DNA of 11,045 bases, taken from positions 1 to 11,045 of the forward strand of contig CALBVI010000380.1 in the NCBI GenBank assembly GCA_937969395.1, written 5' to 3'. Shown here piece after piece: positions 1-4,817 of this stretch. Source of the stretch: an uncultured Spongiibacteraceae bacterium (GTDB taxonomy: Bacteria > Pseudomonadota > Gammaproteobacteria > Pseudomonadales > Dasaniaceae). The position numbers and the translations under genes were made by a program. The notes under the pieces were generated by a model. That model saw only the letters and a list, made by a program, of their open reading frames with translations, had not been told where the DNA came from and did no database searches. Within the stretch, counting starts at the first letter, position 1. The number at the start of each line of letters is the position of its first letter.

Positions 1-2
1 GT

Positions 3-875
3 ATTGGTAAGAGTCGATTTGCGCTTGCATTAGCACATTGTCTTATGTGTTTAGAGCCGAGAGGCTCGCTTGCCTGTGGTGAGTGCCGGCAATGTTTGCT
101 GAATAAGGCCGGTACGCATCCTGATTTAAAAAGCTTGGAGCCTGAGGAAAAGGGCAAGCAGATTAAAGTTGATCAGGTGCGAGAATTGGTTAGCTTTTTA
201 GCGAATACTTCGCAGCAGGGTGGTTATAAAATCGCAGTAATATTCCCTGCGGAGCAAATGAATATCAATTCCGCTAATGCCTTATTGAAAAGCCTAGAAG
301 AACCTGCGGCTAACACGCTGCTCTTATTGATTACCGATTCGCCAAGTCGCCTACTGCCAACAATACGCTCTCGCTGCCAGAGCTTACGTTTTCAATTGCC
401 TAGCCATGATGAAGCGCTGACGTGGTTGTCGCCGTTAGTGCCGGCACAGGTTGATTGTGAGCAATTATTACTTGAGGCGGCGGGACAGCCTTTAACCGCG
501 ATAGATCTTGTTGAGACTGATCGTATGGATCAGCGGTCACAAATGAATCGAGACTTTTTAGCGATGTTGGGCGGCACTGACACGCCTTTGTCGATAGCGG
601 AAAAGTGGTTGGCCTATGATCTGCCGGAAGCGTTGGCATGGTTGACGAGGACTATCACCACACTAATTACCCATCAAATGGCTGGTGGCCCTATGGATGA
701 GCAATGGCGGCCCTTTATTAGTGGCATTAGTACTCAGCGCCTATATAAGCTTTCCGATCAGGTTTTGTTGCTTAATGCTCAGCTTCAGCGGGGTGGTAAC
801 CCTAATAAACAACTGGCGTTAGAGCAGCTAATGTTAGAAACTTGTGATGTATTTACGGCCAGAACAGCATCTTGA
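3..875 (+). CDS. holB: DNA polymerase III delta prime subunit, 3' part (5' end outside window)
   Basis: This is the clamp-loader subunit that, with delta and the tau/gamma ATPase, opens the beta clamp and loads it on primed DNA. About 290 codons are visible. The frame is open to the left edge and begins inside the Walker A loop (IGKS as the first residues), so roughly the first 25-35 residues and the true start are missing; the ATG at 45 is internal. A cysteine cluster follows (MCLEPRG..ACGECRQC), matching the zinc module of HolB. Next come a degenerate Walker B region (IFPAEQMN), the LLKSLEEP segment and the SRC motif (IRSRCQ). The C-terminal collar-like region is less conserved. pilZ lies 136 bp downstream in the Pseudomonas-type order holB-pilZ-tatD. 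Identification is firm; only the N-terminus is unknown. Confidence 0.95.
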   Translation: MGKSRFALALAHCLMCLEPRGSLACGECRQCLLNKAGTHPDLKSLEPEEKGKQIKVDQVRELVSFLANTSQQGGYKIAVIFPAEQMNINSANALLKSLEEPAANTLLLLITDSPSRLLPTIRSRCQSLRFQLPSHDEALTWLSPLVPAQVDCEQLLLEAAGQPLTAIDLVETDRMDQRSQMNRDFLAMLGGTDTPLSIAEKWLAYDLPEALAWLTRTITTLITHQMAGGPMDEQWRPFISGISTQRLYKLSDQVLLLNAQLQRGGNPNKQLALEQLMLETCDVFTARTAS

Positions 876-923
876 AAAGTGAATAATATTCAAATCCGAC
901 TATGCTTAGTGAATGATTGTCGG

Positions 924-952
924 TTGGCATACTAAGATTATGTTCGTATCAT
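924..952 (+). promoter_or_regulatory. Sigma70-type promoter for pilZ
   Basis: TTGGCA at 924-929 and TATCAT at 947-952 are separated by exactly 17 bp. Each hexamer matches 5 of 6 consensus positions. The predicted start of transcription is near 959, giving a leader of about 50 nt before the pilZ ATG at 1012. It sits in the 136-bp gap after holB, so pilZ need not depend on read-through. This is a sequence match only. Confidence 0.55.
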
Positions 953-1011
953 CTAATAATTTGTATAAGCTAAGTTTGAGTAACCAGTCAAAATAGGAGT
1001 TTAGGCTAGTA

Positions 1012-1371
1012 ATGAATACCGCAAGTGCACCGCAAGGGGCAAGAAATGGAATTCTGTCGCTAACAATAAAGGATAAGGCCGTATTATATGCGGCGTATAT
1101 GCCATTTTTGATCAATGGTGGTTTGTTTATCCCAACGAATAAACCCTACAAGGTCAACGACGAAGTGTTTATGTTGTTGAATTTAATGGATGAGCCCGAA
1201 AAAATCCCCGTCGCTGGCAAGGTGGTTTGGGTAACACCGCGTGGTGCCCAAGGTAACCGAGCAGCCGGTATTGGCGTGCAGTTTAACGGCCAAGACGAAA
1301 CGGCTAATAACAAAATTGAAAACTATTTGGCGGGCTCGTTAGAGTCTGATCGCCCTACTCATACGATGTAA
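1012..1371 (+). CDS. pilZ: PilZ-domain type IV pilus assembly protein
   Basis: A 119-residue cytoplasmic protein. In Pseudomonas this PilZ is needed for type IV pilus biogenesis and twitching; in Xanthomonas the orthologue bridges the PilB ATPase and FimX. Nearly the whole length is one PilZ beta-barrel: ILSLTIKDK (14-22), YAAYMPF (26-32), NGGLFIPTN (35-43), VFMLLNLMDEPEKIPV and KVVWVTPRGAQGNRAAGIGVQF, and a conserved tail ending SDRPTHTM. The usual c-di-GMP residues are missing: there is no RxxxR before the barrel, and NGGLF stands where D/NxSxxG would be. The protein therefore probably does not bind c-di-GMP itself, as in the Pseudomonas founding member. The ATG at 1012 is preceded by AGGAG at 995-999, at a rather long spacing of 12. 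It has its own promoter upstream and a strong terminator about 120 bp downstream. Confidence 0.95.
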   Translation: MNTASAPQGARNGILSLTIKDKAVLYAAYMPFLINGGLFIPTNKPYKVNDEVFMLLNLMDEPEKIPVAGKVVWVTPRGAQGNRAAGIGVQFNGQDETANNKIENYLAGSLESDRPTHTM

Positions 1372-1491
1372 TAGTTACGCAGTGTTTTAACTGCTTATAA
1401 ACTGTCGTTTAACCACTTCAAGTAATACTCACCCTGATGCCACTATTCAATGCGCTTATCAAGATGAAGTGCTTAATGGCAATGCTGAATT

Positions 1492-1523
1492 AAAAAGCCG
1501 CTATTGATTAGCGGCTTTTTTTT
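1492..1523 (+). terminator. Rho-independent terminator after pilZ
   Basis: A perfect stem GCCGCTA (1497-1503) / TAGCGGC (1509-1515) with a TTGAT loop is followed by eight T residues (1516-1523). Five A residues precede the stem, extending it to 12 bp and giving a T-run on the other strand as well, so it may act in both directions. It ends the pilZ transcript about 120 bp past the stop codon and separates pilZ from tatD. Confidence 0.85.
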
Positions 1524-1688
1524 GCCTCAATATAATGCATAGAGATTACTAACGGCGAGATTGTTAATTAAGGTGGTTAGATTGAGTTTGTAGTTTATCG
1601 CAGCTGCAGTTAAAGTGCTGCGCTTAGTAATTTTGCTTGTCGGGCGCTACTGCTGAGGGGTGAAAGCTCAGTAAATGAGCTGGAATAA

Positions 1689-1718
1689 TTGCGCTGTTAA
1701 CTTAATCTGGATTATTAT
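1689..1718 (+). promoter_or_regulatory. Possible tatD promoter
   Basis: TATTAT at 1713-1718 is a good -10 (5 of 6). A weak -35, TTGCGC at 1689-1694 (3 of 6), lies 18 bp upstream. The start would fall near 1725, about 50 nt before the tatD ATG. A promoter is expected somewhere here because a terminator separates tatD from pilZ, but the -35 is poor and the region is AT-rich. Confidence 0.3.
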
Positions 1719-1777
1719 TACTTGTTTTTAAGTTGCTGTTTTTGTTGATTTAATAATTTTTTATATCAGAGATAAAT

Positions 1778-2560
1778 ATGTATATAGACTCACACTGCCA
1801 TCTCGATCGAATTGATCTCACTCCTTACGATAACGACATTGCTAAAGCTATAGCCGCCGCCAATGATCGCGGTGTAGATCGCATGTTATGTGTTGGTATT
1901 GATATGGAAAATGCTGAGGCAGTTATCGAGATTGCTCGCAGTAATGCCGGTGTTTATGCATCGGTTGGCGTCCATCCTATGGATGTTAAGGATCAATTGG
2001 CTGATATGGCGGTTCTTGAACAATTGGCAAGTGCTGATGAGGTTGTTGCTATCGGTGAGACAGGGTTGGATTATTACTACAGCAAAGAGGCTGCGGAGTT
2101 ACAGCAACAAAGCTTTCGTGAGCACTTAGGCTTGTCCGCCAAGCTTAAAAAACCGCTGATTGTTCATACCCGTGATGCTCGTGAAGATACTATTCAAATT
2201 ATTAAAGCAGAGGGTGATACAAGTGTTGGCGGTGTTTTGCATTGCTTCACTGAGAGTTGGGAGATGGCAAAACAGGCGCTTGAGCTAAATTATTACATCT
2301 CCTTTTCTGGGATTGTTACCTTCAAAAATGCAAGTGAATTACGTGAGGTTGCCAAGCAAGTACCTTTAGATCGGCTGCTGATCGAAACCGATTCACCCTA
2401 TCTGGCGCCAGTGCCTTATCGAGGTAAAAAGAACGAACCGAAATATGTCGTTGAAGTTGCTCAATGTATTGCAGAATTGCGTGATCTGTCTGTAGAGGAG
2501 GTCGCTAGGCAGACTACAGATAACTTTGAACAATTATTTTTAAGTGGCAAGTGGTGGTAG
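1778..2560 (+). CDS. tatD: TatD-family metal-dependent hydrolase (YcfH type)
   Basis: A 260-residue cytoplasmic protein of the TatD/amidohydrolase TIM-barrel family, typical in length. Members are divalent-metal-dependent 3'-5' exonucleases or DNases; the substrate in this organism is unknown. All expected metal ligands are visible: HxH at H6 and H8 (DSHCHLD), E94 in GETGLDYYY, H130 in VHTRDA, H155 in LHCFT, and D205 in ETDSPYLAP. The position after holB-pilZ supports the YcfH-type subgroup linked to Pseudomonas PA2959-like genes. The ATG at 1778 opens directly on the conserved MYIDSHCH start. The ribosome site is weak (GAG near 1767). There is no obvious downstream terminator on this strand. 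The family call is firm; the exact symbol is by subfamily resemblance. Confidence 0.92.
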   Translation: MYIDSHCHLDRIDLTPYDNDIAKAIAAANDRGVDRMLCVGIDMENAEAVIEIARSNAGVYASVGVHPMDVKDQLADMAVLEQLASADEVVAIGETGLDYYYSKEAAELQQQSFREHLGLSAKLKKPLIVHTRDAREDTIQIIKAEGDTSVGGVLHCFTESWEMAKQALELNYYISFSGIVTFKNASELREVAKQVPLDRLLIETDSPYLAPVPYRGKKNEPKYVVEVAQCIAELRDLSVEEVARQTTDNFEQLFLSGKWW

Positions 2561-2641
2561 CCGGTTGCGGCGAGCTTAGGCGGCGTTCATTTTGTTTCTA
2601 TCGATGTAATGTTTTAGTCACGTGCTGCTTCAGCGTGCCCT

Positions 2642-2683
2642 CCAATAAACGTTCCCCAATAAACTCTCCCCAATAAAAAAAGC
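2642..2683. repeat. Three tandem copies of a 14-bp repeat
   Basis: CCAATAAACGTTCC (2642-2655), CCAATAAACTCTCC (2656-2669) and CCAATAAAAAAAGC (2670-2683) lie head to tail with an exact 14-bp period. CCAATAAA is invariant. The third copy contains the A-tract that, on the minus strand, is the T-run of the terminator at 2675-2705. The period is not helical (10-11 bp), so slippage or local duplication is as likely as a binding array. Confidence 0.7.
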
Positions 2684-2705
2684 CGGCTCTCAAAAGAGTG
2701 CCGGC
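2675..2705 (-). terminator. Rho-independent terminator, minus strand
   Basis: On the minus strand GCCGGC (2705-2700) and GCCGGC (2687-2682) pair, with an inner CTC/GAG helix after one mismatch and a TTTT loop. Seven T follow (the A-run at 2675-2681 on the + strand). On the + strand no T-run follows the hairpin, so it works in one direction, against tatD. No protein gene upstream on the minus strand explains it. Confidence 0.7.
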
Positions 2706-2734
2706 CAAAACTACTACTAGGAGAATGAGACTAT

Positions 2735-2782
2735 ATGGATGTACGGGGTCGTCTCTGTGATGTCTGTTTACGCAAGGGGTAG
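2735..2782 (+). other. 15-codon frame with Shine-Dalgarno, opposite the candidate RNA
   Basis: On the + strand AGGAG (2719-2723) precedes ATG at 2735 by 11 nt. The frame MDVRGRLCDVCLRKG ends at TAG 2780-2782. It lies antisense to the structured minus-strand candidate and shares its hairpin sequences. A peptide of this size cannot be supported without conservation data; it is listed because of the good ribosome site. Confidence 0.12.
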
Positions 2783-2837
2783 ACATCAGATTATTAAGTA
2801 TTACTTATAATAAAATCTTTGCTAGTAAAGTTGCTCG

Positions 2838-2851
2838 ATTGTTTAAACAAT
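2838..2851. promoter_or_regulatory. Perfect 14-bp palindrome, possible operator
   Basis: ATTGTTTAAACAAT is perfectly self-complementary, centred at 2844/2845. It lies about 38-51 bp upstream of the presumed start of the minus-strand RNA (near 2800), a typical place for an activator site. AT-rich palindromes arise by chance in such DNA, so its function is unproven. Confidence 0.25.
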
Positions 2852-2954
2852 TTGGCGATAACCTGACGTTGTTAATTACTTTTTTATTTTAAACGCTATA
2901 TTCTGACCCCGCAGGGCCTTTTTGTGACTCGCAGGGCTGGCTAAGCTGGCGCGC

Positions 2955-3275
2955 ATGTTGACGCTTATTTGCCCGCAGTGCTTTATTAAGGCTAAAGGGT
3001 GTTGTTGCGTGACAGTTTGCATCCTCTGTAACCAATACATAGTCTCGTTTTATAACAACTACGTTATCAGGGGGGATGGTAGCGGTAACATCGTGTTCTT
3101 CTATAGTGTTGCTGTTTTAATCGGTACCGATAGCTGCGTAATTCATACCTGCAATGTCGATGTTGCTATGAATAATTATCTTGATATATTTGATCGAAAA
3201 AAGCTTGATTCGATTATTTTTCGTGTTTGTCAGCTTTGTAACAGTAGCTACTATAAACATGATGAAAGGAATTGA
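2955..3275 (+). other. Doubtful cysteine-rich open frame (106 codons)
   Basis: The frame starts at ATG 2955 and ends at TGA 3275. It contains three CxxC pairs (ICPQC, VCILC, RVCQLC) and eleven cysteines, which superficially suggests a zinc-binding protein. I do not recognise it. There is no Shine-Dalgarno before the ATG. The in-register antisense frame (3260-2889) is also open apart from one TAA at 3119-3117, so one may be the shadow of the other, or both may be decayed DNA. A hairpin followed by six T (stem 3283-3291/3301-3309) lies just after the stop, which weakly favours a transcribed unit. More likely non-coding than not. Confidence 0.2.
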
Positions 3276-3282
3276 TTCCGTC

Positions 3283-3311
3283 AAAGTCAGTGTTATTTAG
3301 ACTGATTTTTT
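3283..3311 (+). terminator. Weak terminator-like hairpin
   Basis: AAAGTCAGT (3283-3291) pairs with ACTGATTTT (3301-3309), with one G-T pair and a 9-nt loop; T residues run from 3306 to 3311. The stem is AU-rich and the loop long, so it is a poor terminator. It falls 8 bp after the stop of the doubtful frame 2955-3275. Confidence 0.25.
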
Positions 3312-3442
3312 ATGAGAATCGGATTTATTTAAAATAAATTATTGCGTATGTTTTGATAATGTCCATTTATTGCGGCATCAATATAAATAATAAGCATATT
3401 CAGAAAATATTAATGTTCCTATTGTTGGCTGGTGTAGCTATA

Positions 3443-3518
3443 TTTAACTAATGTTTAACAAGTTACTAACAGTTATTAACTGCGTATCTTGATTTTTGTC
3501 AATGACTTTTTGTATGTT
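3443..3518 (+). promoter_or_regulatory. Phased TTAAC boxes plus promoter for the SnoaL-like gene
   Basis: Four related hexamers, TTTAAC (3443), TTTAAC (3454), ACTAAC (3465) and ATTAAC (3475), recur every 11, 11 and 10 bp, on one face of the helix. The last two are part of an exact-length 10-bp tandem repeat, AGTTACTAAC then AGTTATTAAC (3461-3480). Nine bp after the last box comes a promoter-like pair: TTGATT (3489-3494) and TATGTT (3513-3518), spacer 18, each 4 of 6. Direct repeats at 11-bp steps next to the -35 are how OmpR/PhoB-family response regulators usually bind. The regulator is not identified. Confidence 0.4.
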
Positions 3519-3561
3519 TGATTTTACTGTTAAATCTCTTCAGCCAATAGGGGGTCGCCAG

Positions 3562-4005
3562 ATGAAAAATACAACAAGATTAATTACAAAGTCAGCTTTT
3601 ATTCTGTGTTTGTTCTTTTCAATTTTTGTCAATGCTCAAGATGATGTTCAAAAACTCGCAGACAAATGGACGGATGCGTATAACGCTTTTGATGAGAAGG
3701 CCTTAGGTGATCTTTATACAAAAAATGCTCATCTCTATATTCATGGTTCGCCAATGTATATTGGTCGAGATGTGGTTCAAGCGTTTTGGAAAGATGATTT
3801 TGTCGTTGAGAATCCTAAAACGTTGCTTACAGTCACTCACAGTGTTCGCGGTTTCGATATGATTTTAGTACATGGAGATTATAAAGTTATTGATCGCAAT
3901 ACAGCTGATGTTTTAGGAGAGGGGCGATTTGCCCATATTTGGCATGATGTTGATGGTGAGTGGAAGTTAGACCAAGACTTATGGAATCAACCTTATGAAG
4001 AGTGA
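3562..4005 (+). CDS. Exported SnoaL-like / DUF4440 (NTF2 fold) protein
   Basis: A 147-residue protein with a typical Sec signal peptide: MKNTTR, then a hydrophobic core (AFILCLFFSIF) and probable cleavage after VNA before QDD. The mature part of about 120 residues is a single NTF2/SnoaL-like domain of the DUF4440 kind: WTDAYNAFDEKALGDLYTK near the start, a GRDVV helix, and the ending GRFAHIWHDVDGEWKLDQD-LWNQ. Such proteins bind small molecules or act as isomerase-like enzymes; no specific reaction can be assigned. I take the ATG at 3562, not the in-frame one at 3496, because AGGGGG (3549-3554) sits 7 nt upstream and the signal peptide then begins normally. It stands alone, with phased boxes and a promoter upstream, so it is probably a regulated single gene. 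Confidence 0.8.
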   Translation: MKNTTRLITKSAFILCLFFSIFVNAQDDVQKLADKWTDAYNAFDEKALGDLYTKNAHLYIHGSPMYIGRDVVQAFWKDDFVVENPKTLLTVTHSVRGFDMILVHGDYKVIDRNTADVLGEGRFAHIWHDVDGEWKLDQDLWNQPYEE

Positions 4006-4817
4006 TTTTATTTAACGGTTAACCTTTCAACTTGCAGCTGTTATGGCGGAGGGGTTAGGTGTTGGTAATATTGTATTTAATGCGAGATTGCCTTCAGCTA
4101 TTTCCTCTGCCAACCTTTAAAGCATATTTCAAATACCAGCTATTTTTTAATAGCCTGTTTCTTTTACGTGATGGTTATTTTAGCAGATAACTTTGTCGCA
4201 GATAGTCTTATCAAATTTGTGGTTTCCATAATCAATAGTAAAAAACCAGTAGTAACAAGCTTTTCAAATTCAAAATACAGCTAACAGCATCTTCTGCCCT
4301 GTTTATAGATGTGTTGATTGAGAGTGGCTGTGTTCATAAAACATACGGAATCGGTTTTTGTGTTGATGATAGTGTCTATTTGACGATAGAAAGTTCATGT
4401 ATTTGTCACCTAAGTGCGCCATCCAATTCTGTGAATAGCATCATACCGAAGCATATTTGACTTTGGGCGCTTACTATCAATAATGTCGGCGAAGCGTGTA
4501 GCATTGATTAACTTTGAGCTCTGAGTCTTGAACCTTGAGAAAAGCCAACTAAAAATTCGGCTTCACAGTTTTTATATCAAGATGAATGTAGGATGAGCAT
4601 ACTATCCACAATGGCCCTAGGTTTGCTGTTATCTTTCGTTAATAGGCTAATTGCTTGTTAACTGGGTAAGAGTTCATGGATATCTGTGATTACAGCTTTG
4701 GATAAGGTTTTTATTAAATCGCTATGATGACTTGGAGGCGATATGATAAACGGCTATAAACTAGAAAATACCCACAAATAAGCTTTTGCATTCGACAATA
4801 TCATTAAGGACTTTTTT
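4006..4817. other. Long non-coding gap before hrpB
   Basis: An 812-bp AT-rich gap with no convincing gene. A stop-bounded frame around 4231-4460 reads protein-like for about 75 codons but has no ATG (only GTG 4311), so it may be a remnant. GGTTAACC (4016-4023) is a short palindrome. A 6-bp hairpin GCTATT/AATAGC (4139-4154) has no proper T-run. A -10-like TATGAT (4723-4728) with TTGGAT (4698-4703) at a 19-bp spacing is the best hrpB promoter candidate, but it is weak. The tiny frame at 4743-4781 is listed separately. Confidence 0.5.
4743..4781 (+). other. 12-codon upstream frame before hrpB with strong ribosome site
   Basis: GGAGG (4734-4738) precedes ATG 4743 by 4 nt. The frame MINGYKLENTHK ends at TAA 4779-4781, 36 bp before the hrpB start. 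The ribosome site is better than most in the window. It could be a leader peptide affecting hrpB translation or simply chance. No conservation data are available to me. Confidence 0.2.

Larger units (their letters stand above)
1372..1777. other. Intergenic region between pilZ and tatD
   Basis: A 406-bp gap. It contains the terminator at 1492-1523 and a possible tatD promoter at 1689-1718. A stop-bounded frame at 1391-1507 has no start codon and looks fortuitous. A small hairpin (AGCTCA/TGAGCT at 1665-1670 and 1676-1681, 5-nt loop) has no T-run after it. I see no RNA gene or repeat here. Confidence 0.6.
2675..2800 (-). ncRNA. Candidate minus-strand structured RNA / orphan leader
   Basis: Read on the minus strand, three hairpins follow one another. 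The first is an 8-bp perfect stem (2781-2788 with 2758-2765, 15-nt loop). The second is a 5-bp stem (2751-2755 with 2727-2731). The third is a strong terminator ending in seven T. A -10-like TATTAT lies at 2812-2807, giving a start near 2800, but no good -35 is seen. A 62-codon frame (2786-2598) crosses it and contains Leu-Ile-Leu-Leu-Val-Val-Val-Leu at 2729-2706, just before the terminator. This recalls branched-chain amino acid attenuators. However, that frame has no Shine-Dalgarno sequence, runs straight through the terminator, and no biosynthetic gene lies downstream on this strand. A free small RNA is the simpler reading. The inference is from structure alone. Confidence 0.35.
2787..3495. 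other. AT-rich intergenic stretch with no confident gene
   Basis: About 700 bp between the candidate RNA and the SnoaL-like gene. It holds a 14-bp palindrome (2838-2851), a short direct repeat (CGCAGGGC at 2910-2917 and 2930-2937), the doubtful frame 2955-3275, a weak terminator-like hairpin (3283-3311), and the phased boxes at 3443-3480. The 3276-3460 part is very AT-rich and shows nothing coding. Confidence 0.5.

Noticed and set aside
400..639. Minus-strand open frame inside holB
   Set aside because: It overlaps a firmly identified gene, has no family resemblance, and is explained as an antisense shadow.
906..1115. Minus-strand frame across the pilZ promoter and pilZ start
   Set aside because: It overlaps the conserved N-terminus of pilZ and a good + strand promoter; no ribosome site or recognisable protein.
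1391..1507. Stop-bounded + frame ending NAELKSRY just inside the terminator
   Set aside because: It has no start codon, is only 38 codons long, and its end overlaps the terminator stem after pilZ; probably chance.
1665..1681. Hairpin AGCTCA/TGAGCT upstream of tatD
   Set aside because: Short stem with no T-run and no link to the start site; common by chance.
2598..2786. 62-codon minus-strand protein with a hydrophobic stretch
   Set aside because: As a protein it is unlikely: no Shine-Dalgarno, and it runs through a strong terminator and a tandem repeat. Its Leu/Ile/Val run is kept only as part of the RNA candidate.
3492..3634. 13-mer ATTTTTGTCAATG occurring at 3492-3504 and 3622-3634
   Set aside because: T-rich, low complexity, one copy in the promoter and one in the signal-peptide codons; no other shared flank, so probably coincidence.
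4139..4154. Hairpin GCTATT/AATAGC as a terminator for the SnoaL-like gene
   Set aside because: Weak AU-rich stem with an interrupted T stretch after it; not convincing.
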